DNA of 64,000 nt from Cytobacillus praedii (GCF_001439605.1 NZ_LMBX01000018.1:43911-107910), one strand, 5' to 3'. Positions 26,115 to 35,925 are shown, counted from the first letter of the stretch. Notes: generated by a model from the sequence alone, not told the origin. Translations and numbers: made by a program.

Positions 26115-26657
26115 ATGCCAGAACGTATGGTAGGTAAACAAGCACCACGTTTTGAAATGGATGCAGTAATGCCAAACAAAGAATTTGGTAAAGTAAGTCT
26201 TGAAGCGAACATGAAAAATGACAAATGGACTGTGCTTTTCTTCTATCCAATGGATTTTACTTTTGTATGTCCAACAGAAATTACTGCATTATCTGATCGA
26301 TATGATGAGTTTGAAGATCTAGATGCAGAGGTAATCGGTGTATCAACTGATACAATCCACACTCATTTAGCTTGGATTAATACAGATCGCAAAGATAATG
26401 GTCTTGGTGATTTGAAATATCCTCTTGCAGCTGATACAAATCATGTAGTAGCACGTGATTACGGTGTTCTTATTGAAGAAGAAGGAATTGCTCTTCGTGG
26501 ATTATATATTATTAGTCCAGAAGGTGAATTAATGTATTCTGTTGTGAATCATAATAATATTGGGCGTGACGTAGATGAAACATTACGTGTTCTTCAAGCC
26601 CTTCAAACAGGCGGTCTTTGTCCAGCTAACTGGAAACCAGGTCAAAAAACTTTATAA
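26115..26657 (+). CDS. ykuU: YkuU, typical 2-Cys peroxiredoxin
   Basis: 180 residues. The peroxidatic cysteine C52 is in DFTFVCPTE, the resolving cysteine C169 in GGLCPANW, and D-F-T plus the distal arginine region complete the AhpC/Prx1 pattern. Reduces H2O2 and organic peroxides using a thioredoxin-type partner, probably YkuV encoded next. ATG at 26115 follows TGGAGGG; longer in-frame starts lie within the promoter and leader. Consensus-like promoter, so likely highly expressed. Confidence 0.95.
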   Translation: MPERMVGKQAPRFEMDAVMPNKEFGKVSLEANMKNDKWTVLFFYPMDFTFVCPTEITALSDRYDEFEDLDAEVIGVSTDTIHTHLAWINTDRKDNGLGDLKYPLAADTNHVVARDYGVLIEEEGIALRGLYIISPEGELMYSVVNHNNIGRDVDETLRVLQALQTGGLCPANWKPGQKTL

Positions 26658-26675
26658 TAAAGTGATTGAAACGAT

Positions 26676-26709
26676 AGAAAGACCTAACGCTCGTTAGGTC
26701 TTTCTTTCA
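26676..26709 (+). terminator. intrinsic terminator between ykuU and ykuV
   Basis: 14-bp stem AGAAAGACCTAACG/CGTTAGGTCTTTCT, then TT. Read-through or a separate promoter must supply ykuV. Confidence 0.82.
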
Positions 26710-26749
26710 GTGAATAGATAGTTGAAAAAGTGATATGGGAGGATTTCCA

Positions 26750-27205
26750 ATGAAATTACGTGCACCAATGCCTGAACTTACAGGCGCAACAGAATGGCTG
26801 AATGGTGAAGTCGTGAAGGAACAGTTAATTGGTGAAAAGCCAACACTTATCCATTTTTGGTCAGTGAGCTGCCATCTATGTAAAGAGGCCATGCCAAACG
26901 TCAATAAATTTAGAGATGATTACAAAGATAAATTAAATGTTATTGCAGTCCATATGCCCCGATCTGAGGATGATCTTGATATTGAGGCAATTAAAAAGGT
27001 AGCGGCAGAGCATGAAATTTCACAGCCGATTTTCGTGGACAGCGAGCATAAGCTAACAGATGCTTTTGAAAATCAATATGTACCAGCTTATTATGTCTTT
27101 GATAAAGATGGAAATCTTCGTCACTTCCAAGCAGGTGGCGGCGGAATGAAAATGCTTGAAAAACGTGTGAATCGCGTATTAGATGAAATGAATAAAGAAG
27201 AGTAA
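26750..27205 (+). CDS. ykuV: YkuV, thiol-disulfide oxidoreductase (thioredoxin-like)
   Basis: 151 residues, nearly identical in layout to B. subtilis YkuV. Redox motif C41-H-L-C44 in HFWSVSCHLCKEA, cis-proline in Y-V-P-A-Y-Y-V-F-D, no signal peptide, so cytosolic. Reduces disulfides; pairing with the peroxiredoxin YkuU upstream is inferred from the shared neighbourhood. ATG at 26750 follows GGGAGG by 6-7 nt. Confidence 0.95.
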   Translation: MKLRAPMPELTGATEWLNGEVVKEQLIGEKPTLIHFWSVSCHLCKEAMPNVNKFRDDYKDKLNVIAVHMPRSEDDLDIEAIKKVAAEHEISQPIFVDSEHKLTDAFENQYVPAYYVFDKDGNLRHFQAGGGGMKMLEKRVNRVLDEMNKEE

Positions 27206-27228
27206 TTATTGGTTATTAAGGTAAAAAG

Positions 27229-27260
27229 GAATCAAGCAATTTTTGCTTGATTCTTTTTTT
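27229..27260 (+). terminator. intrinsic terminator after ykuV
   Basis: GAATCAAGCAA/TTGCTTGATTC, 3-nt loop, then seven T. Confidence 0.87.
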
Positions 27261-27375
27261 TCTTAAGAATTTTCTCAAAAAAATGAAAATTATAACAAAT
27301 GGGGTAGAAATACATTTCGAAACCCGTTATATTTAATATTACGTTCTTTTATTTTTTTTAGAAGGGGGAAAAATT

Positions 27376-29130
27376 TTGGAGACGTTTAAAAAACTGAAAA
27401 TGTATTATTGGCCATATAAGCATTATTTTATTTGGTCAATTGGGTTTCTAATTATTGTTACAGCAATAACAGTTGTTTATCCTATGATCCTTCAGATAAC
27501 AATTGATGAGGTGGTAGTGAATGGCCAATATAATTGGATCCCACCTCTTGCATTAGGATTTATCGGAATAATGGTCATTAAGGGAATAGCCTCCTTTATT
27601 TATCAATATACAGGTGATTTATTTGGAATCACATCTGTATATAAGCTTAGGAATGCGTTATATGAAAAGCTGCAGTTTCTGCCTTTTCGATATTATGATA
27701 ATGCAAAGACTGGCGATTTAATGTCTCGTCTAACTGCTGATGTTGAAGGCTTTCGCTTCTTTCTTTCGGTTGGCTTTTCTGAGCTTATACGCTTTGTTCT
27801 GTTAATTGGTATTAGCTTCGCCGTTATGTTTTATTACTCGATGTCTTTGACCATTGTTACGTTAATAACACTGCCTTTTCTTGCCGTCGTCACGTTTAAA
27901 TTTGATAAGGCAGTTCATCCGGCTTTTAGAAATATTCGTAAATCCTTTGGGAGACTGAATACGAAAGTCCAAGAAAATATTAGTGGAATTAATACGGTTA
28001 AGTCGCTATCTAGAGAAGATTTTGAAATTAATAAATTTAATGACACAAATGGAGATTACAAAGATAAATATTTACAAACCTCATATATATGGGCGAAGTA
28101 CTTTCCTTTAATGGAGTTTTTAGGGAATATTAGTGTTGTTTTTTTACTATCTTATGGTGGCTATCTAGTTATTAGCGGGGAATTAATGCCAGGAGAACTT
28201 GTCGCATTTTATAGTTTGCTTTGGTATATCATGTGGCCGATTATGAACTTAGGATTTGTTGTTAATTTGTTTTCTCAAGCAAAAGCATCTGGCGAAAGAT
28301 TATTAGAAATCCTAGATGCTGAAAATGAGATTGTGAATGGACCTGCTCCAATTAGTAAAGAACGATTGAATGGGGACGTTGAATTCCGTAATGTTACCCT
28401 TCGCTACACAGAAAATGCTAAAGAGGCACTTTCCAAAATTTCATTTACAGCCTGCCAAGGGAAGATGATTGGTCTAATTGGATCTACGGGTTCTGGAAAA
28501 ACGAGCATAACTCAGCTTATGACGAGATTCTATGAGCCTGAGACAGGAGAGATTCTTATTGATGGTATTCATATTAATGAATATGATCTTTCTTCTTTAA
28601 GAAGCAGTATTGGCTTTGTACTGCAGGAATCTTTTTTGTTCTCTTCATCTATTAAAGCAAATATTTCCTATGGAAAACCAGATGCAGCAATGGAGGAAAT
28701 AATTGATGCTGCAAAAAGGGCGCAGGCACATGACTTTATTATGGAATTGCCTGATGGCTACGAAACGATGCTCGGAGAAAGAGGAATGGGCCTTTCAGGC
28801 GGTCAGAAACAGCGTATTGCTATTGCCAGAGCTATTTGCGCGGATCCAAGTATCTTAATTTTAGATGATGCGACAAGCGCAGTTGATATGGAGACGGAAT
28901 ACCAGATTCAGAAAGCATTAAAAGAAGTTATGAAGGGAAGAACAACTTTTATTATTGCCCATCGTATTTCTTCTTTAAAGCATGCAGACGAAATTCTTGT
29001 TTTAGAAAATGGACGAATCGTTGAAAGGGGCATTCACGATCGATTATTAAGCCAGAATGGTCCTTATCAAAGAATCTATGATATTCAATATCAAGACCTG
29101 GAGAAGATAAGCAAGAGTCATATTAGCTAG
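27376..29130 (+). CDS. yknU: YknU, ABC exporter half-transporter (degenerate catalytic site)
   Basis: 584 residues: six membrane helices (about 15-310) and an ABC ATPase domain (about 335-575). Walker A GSTGSGKTS, signature LSGGQKQR (canonical), Walker B ILILDDATSA, in which the catalytic glutamate is aspartate, and H-loop A-H-R. That D makes one of the two composite ATP sites of the pair inactive or slow, as in heterodimeric exporters such as BmrCD and TM287/288. Partner YknV starts 11 nt downstream. TTG start, 6 nt after AGGGGG. In B. subtilis the pair follows the moa genes, which are absent here. Substrate unknown. Confidence 0.88.
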   Translation: METFKKLKMYYWPYKHYFIWSIGFLIIVTAITVVYPMILQITIDEVVVNGQYNWIPPLALGFIGIMVIKGIASFIYQYTGDLFGITSVYKLRNALYEKLQFLPFRYYDNAKTGDLMSRLTADVEGFRFFLSVGFSELIRFVLLIGISFAVMFYYSMSLTIVTLITLPFLAVVTFKFDKAVHPAFRNIRKSFGRLNTKVQENISGINTVKSLSREDFEINKFNDTNGDYKDKYLQTSYIWAKYFPLMEFLGNISVVFLLSYGGYLVISGELMPGELVAFYSLLWYIMWPIMNLGFVVNLFSQAKASGERLLEILDAENEIVNGPAPISKERLNGDVEFRNVTLRYTENAKEALSKISFTACQGKMIGLIGSTGSGKTSITQLMTRFYEPETGEILIDGIHINEYDLSSLRSSIGFVLQESFLFSSSIKANISYGKPDAAMEEIIDAAKRAQAHDFIMELPDGYETMLGERGMGLSGGQKQRIAIARAICADPSILILDDATSAVDMETEYQIQKALKEVMKGRTTFIIAHRISSLKHADEILVLENGRIVERGIHDRLLSQNGPYQRIYDIQYQDLEKISKSHIS

Positions 29131-29141
29131 GGGGTGGAATG

Positions 29142-30959
29142 ATGGAAAAGCATAAAGATGAGAAAATGTTATCAAGATTCAAGTACTCAGCTGATGAGGT
29201 AATTGAAAAGCCATTCAATTGGAAGCAAATGTTAAGGCTTTTTAGTTATATGAAGCCATATAGAAAAGGGTTGCTTCCACTATCGATTCTGATGGTCCTG
29301 CTCAATACGAGTGTTAAATTAATCATTCCAATATTAATAGGTGTATATACACTAGACATAGCATTAGAAAATAAAGACGGGCAGCTGTTAGCCATATTGG
29401 TCTCCGTTATAGCTGCACTTTATATTCTATCCTACGTTGCGAATTACTTTCGGATTAAATGGATGAATATACTTGGTCAAAGCGTGATATATGACTTGCG
29501 GAAGCATTTATTTACTCATGTTCAAACATTGTCTCATCGATTTTTCGACCAGCGTTCTGCTGGCTCGATACTTGTAAGAATCATGAATGATATTAACTCT
29601 TTGCAGGAGCTATTCACAAATGGAGTTATAAATTTATTAATGGACATGATCCTTTTAGTTGGAATTTTTATCATATTATTTACTTTAAGTCCTTCATTAA
29701 CTTTAGCTATTATGGTTATCCTGCCGATCATGTTCTTTATTTCAACTTCCCTCCGGCGAAAAATTAGAAGGTCCTGGCAAGTGGTTCGTTTAAAACAGTC
29801 CAAATTAAATTCACATTTGAATGAGAGCATTCAAGGCATTCGAATTACACAAGCCTTTACGCAGGAAAGAGAAAATATGATCTATTTTGATGGCGTAAAT
29901 ACTGAAAACTATGAGAGCTGGAGAATAGCTTCACAAAAAAATGCGATGTTTAGACCGTTAGTCGAATTAACAAATGCGTTAGGTTCGGCAGTACTAATAT
30001 GGTTTGGCGCATATTTAATCCAAGGAAATGAAATATCGATCGGCGTATTTGTTTCTTTTGCTTTTTACTTAGGAATGTTTTGGGAACCTATTTCACGATT
30101 AGGTATGGTTTATAACCAGTTATTAATGGGAATGGCATCATCTGAAAGAATTTTTGAGTTTTTAGATGAAAAGCCAAATGTTGCAGAAAACAAGAATGCA
30201 GTTCAATTAAATGATATTCGCGGGAATATTGAATTTGAGAATGTGAAATTTGCATATGATGATAGACGCCCAGCATTAAAAGGAATTAATTTAGAGATGC
30301 GAGCGGGTCAAACGGTTGCGCTAGTTGGTCATACGGGGTCTGGGAAAACAACAATAGCCAATTTAATTAGCCGCTTTTATGATCCGACTGAAGGGATAGT
30401 AAGGATAGATGGCCATGATTTGAAAGAAGTTACATTATCGAGCCTACGCAAGCAAATTAGCATTGTTCTTCAGGATACGTTTATCTTCTCTGGAACAATT
30501 AAAGAAAATATTCGATTTGGCCGGCCGGATGCAACAGATGAAGAAGTGATGAATGCAGCAAAAGCAGTCGGAGCCGATTCATTTATTGGGAATTTACCCA
30601 AAGGATACGAAACAGAGGTAGAGGAGAGGGGGAGCATCCTATCAGTAGGTGAAAGACAGCTTTTATCCTTTGCTAGGGCATTGCTTGCTGATCCTCGAAT
30701 CCTTATTCTTGATGAAGCGACTGCTAGCATAGATACTGAAACTGAAATGAAAATCCAGGAGGCATTACGAACTCTTTTAAATGGGAGAACGGCCATCATC
30801 ATTGCTCATCGTTTATCGACAATTCGTGAGGCAGATCATATATTTGTTCTTGACCATGGAACGATTATGGAGCAAGGAAATCATCATCAGTTAATGGATC
30901 AAGAGGGCGAGTATTATTCACTTGTTAAGGCTCAATATAGTATGCTGAATGCAGTTTAA
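29142..30959 (+). CDS. yknV: YknV, ABC exporter half-transporter
   Basis: 605 residues, with a cytosolic N-terminal extension of about 40 residues, six membrane helices and a C-terminal ABC ATPase. Walker A GHTGSGKTT, Walker B ILILDEATAS with the catalytic glutamate, H-loop A-H-R, but a non-canonical signature LSVGERQL instead of LSGGQ. It therefore complements YknU: the site formed by YknV Walker A/B and YknU LSGGQ is catalytic, the other degenerate. Two adjacent ATGs; 29142 has the better 7-nt spacing from AGGGGG. A drug/peptide/lipid exporter by fold; cargo not predictable. Confidence 0.88.
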   Translation: MEKHKDEKMLSRFKYSADEVIEKPFNWKQMLRLFSYMKPYRKGLLPLSILMVLLNTSVKLIIPILIGVYTLDIALENKDGQLLAILVSVIAALYILSYVANYFRIKWMNILGQSVIYDLRKHLFTHVQTLSHRFFDQRSAGSILVRIMNDINSLQELFTNGVINLLMDMILLVGIFIILFTLSPSLTLAIMVILPIMFFISTSLRRKIRRSWQVVRLKQSKLNSHLNESIQGIRITQAFTQERENMIYFDGVNTENYESWRIASQKNAMFRPLVELTNALGSAVLIWFGAYLIQGNEISIGVFVSFAFYLGMFWEPISRLGMVYNQLLMGMASSERIFEFLDEKPNVAENKNAVQLNDIRGNIEFENVKFAYDDRRPALKGINLEMRAGQTVALVGHTGSGKTTIANLISRFYDPTEGIVRIDGHDLKEVTLSSLRKQISIVLQDTFIFSGTIKENIRFGRPDATDEEVMNAAKAVGADSFIGNLPKGYETEVEERGSILSVGERQLLSFARALLADPRILILDEATASIDTETEMKIQEALRTLLNGRTAIIIAHRLSTIREADHIFVLDHGTIMEQGNHHQLMDQEGEYYSLVKAQYSMLNAV

Positions 30960-30978
30960 TTTATCCTATAGCTTGACC

Positions 30979-31006
30979 AAAAATCCTGTTTCAATACAGG
31001 ATTTTT
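30979..31006 (+). terminator. intrinsic terminator after yknUV
   Basis: 11-bp perfect stem AAAAATCCTGT/ACAGGATTTTT with a 6-nt loop. Confidence 0.87.
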
Positions 31007-31241
31007 CCTTATCCTAAAAATTTATTATCAGGTAATTTGGTCATTTTAATCAGAATTTTTCAGTACGTGCAGCTGCCGAAAATATTGTTTATTTCAAAAC
31101 ATACTCTTTTTTTGTAAAAAGGCTGTATTAAATTCTAAATTTGCAAAGGGTCAGTTCTACATTTTTTATGGGCTTTTCTAATTTAAGGATTGTGCTACAA
31201 TAAGTTATTATGATTAATGTTATTTAGTTGGAGGAATAGGT

Positions 31242-31901
31242 GTGAGAAAAGAATTTGCGGTAATTGGTCTTGGTCGATTTGGAGGTAGTATTTGCCGTGC
31301 ATTAGCTGAGGAAGGCTTAGAAGTAATGGCAATTGATAGGAATGAGGACAGGGTCAATGAATTCTCAATGATAGCCACTCATGCTGTTGTCGGTGATACG
31401 ACTGATGAGTCAGTTGTCAAAAGCTTAGGGATACGGAATTTTGATCATGTGATAGTAGCGATTGGTGACAATATTCAAGCAAGTATCTTAACTACATTAA
31501 TATTAAAGGAATTAGGCGTCAACAAAATAACGGTAAAAGCGCAAAATGATTATCATGAAAAAGTATTAAGAAAAATTGGTGCCGACCATGTTGTCCATCC
31601 TGAACGTGACATGGGGAAAAGAATCGCCCATAGTATTGTTTCGAATAATGTTCTTGATTATTTAGAATTGTCTGATGAACATAGCATCGTAGAGATTGTT
31701 GCAAATGAAAAGTTAGCTGGTTACTCATTGATCGACTTAGACATTCGTGCAAAATATGGAATTAATATTGTAGCCATCAAAAGAAAAAATGAAATAATTG
31801 TATCACCCAAAGCGCACGAAAGAATTCAAGTGAATGATATTCTAATCGTTATTGGTGCCGATGTAGATATTAACAGATTTGAAAAAAAAGTAATGGTATA
31901 A
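31242..31901 (+). CDS. ktrC: KtrC, potassium channel regulatory (RCK) subunit
   Basis: 219 residues: an RCK_N Rossmann domain with V-I-G-L-G-R-F-G-G (residues 7-15) binding ATP/ADP, then RCK_C (about 140-219). Forms an octameric ring that gates a KtrD/KtrB channel; in B. subtilis KtrC also binds c-di-AMP, which inactivates it. The membrane subunit is not in this window, as in B. subtilis where ktrC stands apart from ktrD. GTG start 7 nt after GGAGG. It converges on rnjA. Confidence 0.94.
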   Translation: MRKEFAVIGLGRFGGSICRALAEEGLEVMAIDRNEDRVNEFSMIATHAVVGDTTDESVVKSLGIRNFDHVIVAIGDNIQASILTTLILKELGVNKITVKAQNDYHEKVLRKIGADHVVHPERDMGKRIAHSIVSNNVLDYLELSDEHSIVEIVANEKLAGYSLIDLDIRAKYGINIVAIKRKNEIIVSPKAHERIQVNDILIVIGADVDINRFEKKVMV

Positions 31902-31903
31902 GA

Positions 31904-31942
31904 AAAAACGCTGTAATACACTTCTGTGATTACAGCGTTTTC
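31904..31942. terminator. bidirectional terminator, ktrC / rnjA
   Basis: AAAACGCTGTAAT pairs with ATTACAGCGTTTT, with an inner ACA/TGT extension. Confidence 0.87.
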
Positions 31943-31945
31943 TTA

Positions 31946-33613
31946 TTAAACTTCCATTATGATCGGTAAAATCATTGGACGGCGTTTTGTTTTTTCATAA
32001 AGGAATGGAGCAAGTGTGTCAGTAATCTCATTCTTAATTTCTGACCATTGAGTCGTTTTACGCTCCATTACTTTGTTTAGATGCTTACTAATAAGTGATT
32101 GGGCATCATTAATTAAATCTCCAGATTCTCTCATATAAACAAAGCCGCGTGAAATTAAGTCTGGACCAGCTGCAATTTTAAAGTCTTTCATATTAATGCT
32201 TACCACGACCACGACTAAACCTTCTTCAGAAAGTATGCGGCGGTCTCTCAATACAATATTCCCAATATCGCCAATTCCGCTTCCATCAATATATACAGAG
32301 CCAGAAGGGATTTTTCCGGCAATTTGAGCAGTATCTTCACTTAATGCAAGAACTTCGCCATTATCCATGATAAAACAGTTTTCTTCTTGTACTCCACAAT
32401 CAACAGCTAATTTTGCATGCATTTTTTGCATACGGTATTCACCGTGTATTGGCATAAAGAATTTTGGTTTAATCAAACGAAGCATAAGCTTTTGCTCTTC
32501 TTGACCGCCGTGACCTGAAGTATGAATATTAGTTAGTTTTCCATAAATGACTTCAGCACCAGCGCGTGAAAGACTATCAATCGTTCTGCTCACGCTAATT
32601 GTATTGCCTGGGATAGGAGAGGATGAAAAGACAACCGTATCCCCAGGAATAATTTGAATTTGACGATGAGTACCGTTTGCAATGCGAGAAAGGGCAGCCA
32701 TTGGTTCACCTTGGCTTCCTGTACATAGAATCGTTACACGGTTGGCTGGCAAACGATTGATTTGCTGTGCATCAATAAATGTATCCTTTGGTGCATTGAT
32801 ATAACCGAGCTCTTGCCCAATATTAATGGCAGCTTCCATACTTCTTCCGAAAACAGCAATTTTTCTTCCGTTTTGAACAGCAGCTTCAGTTACTTGCTGC
32901 AGTCTGTGTATATTAGAAGCAAAGGTAGCAAAGATCACTCTTCCTTCAACTTTGCGGAAGATGTCGTGAATGCTTTCACCTACCGTGCGCTCTGACATAG
33001 TGAATTCAGGTATTTCACTATTAGTACTATCCGATAATAGGCAAAGAACGCCATCTTTCCCTATCTCCGCCATTTTAGTTAAATTTGCTGGCTCCCCGAC
33101 AGGAGTGAAGTCAAACTTAAAGTCACCAGTGTGAACAATTTGTCCTGGAGGAGTTTTTACAACAATTCCGTAGGAATCAGGAATACTATGAGTTGTCCGG
33201 AAGAAGGTAACAGAAGTTTTTCTAAACTTAATAACATCGTCTTCTTTAATCTCATGCATTTTCGTTTGTCTTAGTAATCCATGCTCCTCTAATTTGTTCT
33301 TTAATAAACCAAGTGCAAGCTTTCCGCCATAAACAGGAATATTTACTTCTCTTAGTAAGTAGGGAATTCCGCCAATGTGATCCTCATGTCCATGAGTAAT
33401 AAACAGACCCTTGATTTTTTCTTCGTTTTTAACTAAATAAGTATAGTCAGGTATCACATAATCAATTCCGAGAAGTTCATCCTCAGGGAATTTAATTCCC
33501 GCATCAATCAGAATAATTTCATCCTGGAATTGAACGGCATACGTATTCTTACCGATTTCCCCAAGTCCTCCGAGGGCAAAAACGGCTGTTTGGTCATTTT
33601 TTACAAATTTCAT
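31946..33613 (-). CDS. rnjA: ribonuclease J1
   Basis: 555 residues, full length. A metallo-beta-lactamase core with H-G-H-E-D-H at residues 74-79, the beta-CASP domain (about 210-370) and the C-terminal domain. RNase J1 has 5'-3' exo- and endonuclease activity, essential for rRNA maturation and mRNA turnover. The rpoY stop lies 3 nt upstream, so the pair is co-transcribed as in B. subtilis. The SR1P peptide gene in this window is relevant, since SR1P strengthens the GapA-RNase J1 contact in B. subtilis. Confidence 0.96.
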   Translation of the reverse strand: MKFVKNDQTAVFALGGLGEIGKNTYAVQFQDEIILIDAGIKFPEDELLGIDYVIPDYTYLVKNEEKIKGLFITHGHEDHIGGIPYLLREVNIPVYGGKLALGLLKNKLEEHGLLRQTKMHEIKEDDVIKFRKTSVTFFRTTHSIPDSYGIVVKTPPGQIVHTGDFKFDFTPVGEPANLTKMAEIGKDGVLCLLSDSTNSEIPEFTMSERTVGESIHDIFRKVEGRVIFATFASNIHRLQQVTEAAVQNGRKIAVFGRSMEAAINIGQELGYINAPKDTFIDAQQINRLPANRVTILCTGSQGEPMAALSRIANGTHRQIQIIPGDTVVFSSSPIPGNTISVSRTIDSLSRAGAEVIYGKLTNIHTSGHGGQEEQKLMLRLIKPKFFMPIHGEYRMQKMHAKLAVDCGVQEENCFIMDNGEVLALSEDTAQIAGKIPSGSVYIDGSGIGDIGNIVLRDRRILSEEGLVVVVVSINMKDFKIAAGPDLISRGFVYMRESGDLINDAQSLISKHLNKVMERKTTQWSEIKNEITDTLAPFLYEKTKRRPMILPIIMEV

Positions 33614-33616
33614 AAT

Positions 33617-33829
33617 TTATCCTATCTCCAATACTTTAAAGTCTTCATTTTGCTTTTCATACTCTAAGAATGCTCCTTCAAGAGCAGTAACGAACTCAAT
33701 ATTATATGGTTCGTTTTTTAACTTAAGCCGAACATCTCTTTCAGATTCACCTTCAACATAAATCGTCATTGTTTTTTCTCGAACGGGTACTTGTTTAATG
33801 GACTCTTGAAAATAAACTTTGAAAATCAT
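33617..33829 (-). CDS. rpoY: RNA polymerase epsilon subunit (YkzG)
   Basis: 70 residues starting [20 protein letters not shown], with an [11 protein letters not shown] block, matching the Firmicute RpoY/epsilon family (formerly DUF1447, and formerly mistaken for delta-like omega-1). It binds core RNA polymerase near the downstream DNA clamp. It is first in the rpoY-rnjA operon, 3 nt before rnjA. Confidence 0.94.
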   Translation of the reverse strand: MIFKVYFQESIKQVPVREKTMTIYVEGESERDVRLKLKNEPYNIEFVTALEGAFLEYEKQNEDFKVLEIG

Positions 33830-33986
33830 CTACTATCTCTCCTTAATCCGATATAACTTTTTCTATTATATAAAAAATTAACATGTTTTTCATGTTTTTT
33901 CTTATTTAAGGTAAATTAACCACAATACTAACTTTGTAAGTATGAATGAAAATTCTAATACTGTCTAGCGTCTTTCTATAAACAAG

Positions 33987-34012
33987 GAGCCCTTCACAAA
34001 TTTGAAGGGCTC
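33987..34012 (-). terminator. hairpin downstream of the 23-codon ORF
   Basis: 10-bp perfect stem GAGCCCTTCA/TGAAGGGCTC with a 6-nt loop. On the minus strand it lies 10 nt past the small ORF stop but is followed only by CTTGTTTAT, so it is a weak terminator. Confidence 0.5.
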
Positions 34013-34021
34013 AAAAATGAT

Positions 34022-34093
34022 TTAGGCAATCGATTTTTTTCGAAGCATCTCTTTCCACTGTTTTAAAAGCTTTTTTCTGAGCTTCTTTAACAT
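34022..34093 (-). CDS. putative 23-residue cationic amphipathic peptide
   Basis: ATG at 34093, 23 codons, TAA. Sequence MLKKLRKKLLKQWKEMLRKK plus S-I-A: eleven basic and one acidic residue, with leucines spaced for an amphipathic helix. AAGGAG lies 10 nt upstream, TATAAA about 20 nt before that, and a hairpin follows. This organisation is what a short mRNA or small-peptide gene would show. No family recognised; a type I toxin, a small basic regulatory peptide, or chance are all possible. It sits alone in a 600-nt gap between rpoY and ykrA. Confidence 0.45.
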   Translation of the reverse strand: MLKKLRKKLLKQWKEMLRKKSIA

Positions 34094-34125
34094 TGTGGAT
34101 CATCTCCTTACATACTATTTTATAC

Positions 34126-34158
34126 GATCCTTGTCCAATGTAAAGTGAATCAAGGATA
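34126..34158. repeat. inverted repeat upstream of the 23-codon ORF
   Basis: ATCCTTG/CAAGGAT with 17 nt between, just upstream of the -10-like TATAAA on the minus strand; a possible operator. The remaining 280 nt up to ykrA show nothing else I can name. Confidence 0.35.
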
Positions 34159-34440
34159 TTACCTGAGAAATGCGCTGAAAATCCCTTTTTTTTATTATTA
34201 TATGCTGATAAGAATGTATATCTCGTGGGTAATTATGGATTATTTTAGTGAAGGAAAGGATAATTTCTATTTTGTTCAAAGGAAAAAGTATCATGAGTGA
34301 AAATGGGATAAATATATGAAGCTTTCATCGATTGACATTTTTTTCTCAAGGGGTTAGTGTATTACGGGAAATGAAAGTATATAGAAATGAAGGGCAAAAT
34401 GGGAATGACAATCCTATGCCTTGAAAGGAATGAATGAATT

Positions 34441-35211
34441 TTGAAAAAAATTGCATTTTTTGATATAGATGGCACTTTACTGGATCAAAATAAACAGCTG
34501 CCGAATTTAACAAAAAAAGCCTTATCAAAATTAAAGGAAAATGGAGTGTTTGTTGCTATTGCAACCGGGCGAGCCCCGTTTATGTTTGAAAATCTAAGAG
34601 AAGAGCTGGATATCGATTCTTATGTGAGTTTTAACGGTCAATATGTAGTTTTTGAGAACAAAGTAATCTATAAAAACCCTTTAAATATACAAGAATTGGA
34701 AAATCTATATAAATATTCATTAGAAAGGAACCATCCAATGGTTTTTATGGATGAAGGGGTAATGAAAGCATCTGTTGCGAATGATGAGTATATCGATTTG
34801 TGTATCAAAAGTTTGAAGTTCCCTTATCCAAGTGTAGATGAAAATTATTATAAGCATAAAGAAGTATATCAGTCATTAATTTTTTGTGAGGAACAATATG
34901 ATGAGCAGTATGAGATGAATTTTCCGAACTCGCGATTTGTGCGCTGGCATCGATTCTCTACGGATGTTTTACCTGCTGGAGGATCAAAAGCGGAAGGAAT
35001 TAAGCTTATGGCTGAACATCTTGGTTTTCAAATGGAAAATGTTTATGCTTTTGGTGATGGATTGAATGATATTGAAATGCTGCAAACGGTTGGTACTGGT
35101 GTTGCAATGGGAAATGCCTCGGAACAAGTGAAAATGGCTGCAGATGTAACGACAACCTCAGTTGATGAAGATGGAATATGGAATGCACTAAAAAAACTAG
35201 AATTAATCTAA
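34441..35211 (+). CDS. ykrA: YkrA, HAD-superfamily Cof-type phosphatase
   Basis: 256 residues. HAD motif I F-F-D-I-D-G-T-L-L at residues 6-14, motif II A-I-A-T-G-R, motif III lysine in G-G-S-K-A-E-G-I, motif IV G-D-G-L-N-D-I-E-M. The C2 cap between about 85 and 185 marks the Cof/YkrA subgroup. Dephosphorylates small phosphorylated metabolites; in vivo substrate unknown. TTG start about 11 nt after AAAGGA. Monocistronic. Confidence 0.9.
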   Translation: MKKIAFFDIDGTLLDQNKQLPNLTKKALSKLKENGVFVAIATGRAPFMFENLREELDIDSYVSFNGQYVVFENKVIYKNPLNIQELENLYKYSLERNHPMVFMDEGVMKASVANDEYIDLCIKSLKFPYPSVDENYYKHKEVYQSLIFCEEQYDEQYEMNFPNSRFVRWHRFSTDVLPAGGSKAEGIKLMAEHLGFQMENVYAFGDGLNDIEMLQTVGTGVAMGNASEQVKMAADVTTTSVDEDGIWNALKKLELI

Positions 35212-35219
35212 GAACAATA

Positions 35220-35252
35220 AAAAAGCGTGAACCGAAAAGGTTCATGCTTTTT
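35220..35252 (+). terminator. intrinsic terminator, ykrA (also serves defB side)
   Basis: 14-bp stem AAAAAGCGTGAACC/GGTTCATGCTTTTT with one G-U pair and a 5-nt loop, between convergent ykrA and defB. Confidence 0.85.
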
Positions 35253-35280
35253 CAATGATTAAGGGTCTGAAACGGGGATA

Positions 35281-35835
35281 TTATCTTTCAATGGGCAATC
35301 CATTTTCAATTGGCTTCAGTGGATTTTGCTGATCTATATGATCATAAAACATTACCCCATTAAGGTGGTCAATTTCGTGCTGAAATACTATAGCCAAAAG
35401 TCCCTTTGCTCTTAATTTAACCTCATTTCCATCTAAGGCGGTTCCTTTAACTGTAATGCGTGCATATCGAGGGACAAAGCCAGGGATGGCTTCATCAACA
35501 GAAAGACAACCTTCACCAGCAGTAAGATATGACTTTTCTACTGAATGACTAACAATTTTAGGATTAAAGAGTGCATAGCTATATAATACGCCTTTTTCAT
35601 CGTGTACATGAATGGCAATCATTCGTTTTGAAACATTTATTTGTGGCGCTGCTAAGCCGATTCCAGAACGTAACCCGTATGTTTTTGCTATTTCAGGGTC
35701 TTGGCTATTTTTTATAAATTCGATCATACTCTCAAGTATACGTTTGTCTTCATCTGAAGGGGGAGCAGGAACTTCCTTTGCTATTTCTCTAAGCGTAGGA
35801 TGGCCATCGCGTATTATATCATCCATCGTTATCAT
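35281..35835 (-). CDS. defB: peptide deformylase (DefB/YkrB type)
   Basis: 184 residues, a type 2 deformylase. Conserved motifs in order: [13 protein letters not shown] and H-E-I-D-H-L-N-G, which supply the metal ligands Cys, His, His and the catalytic Glu. Removes the formyl group from nascent N-termini. Start ATG at 35835 has AGGAG 8 nt upstream and matches the family beginning [13 protein letters not shown]; a GTG at 35844 is less likely. Unlike def-fmt operons it stands alone. Confidence 0.95.
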   Translation of the reverse strand: MITMDDIIRDGHPTLREIAKEVPAPPSDEDKRILESMIEFIKNSQDPEIAKTYGLRSGIGLAAPQINVSKRMIAIHVHDEKGVLYSYALFNPKIVSHSVEKSYLTAGEGCLSVDEAIPGFVPRYARITVKGTALDGNEVKLRAKGLLAIVFQHEIDHLNGVMFYDHIDQQNPLKPIENGLPIER

Positions 35836-35925
35836 AAAACTCACTCCTGTGAAAAATATATAATAAAAATTTCAATGTATCTTTTTATAATAGTCTACCA
35901 AAGTGAAAGAAAAATGTTAATAAAA

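Noticed and set aside
30960..31241. c-di-AMP (ydaO-type) riboswitch before ktrC
   Set aside because: No matching conserved blocks or large aptamer; only the yknUV terminator and AT-rich sequence are visible.
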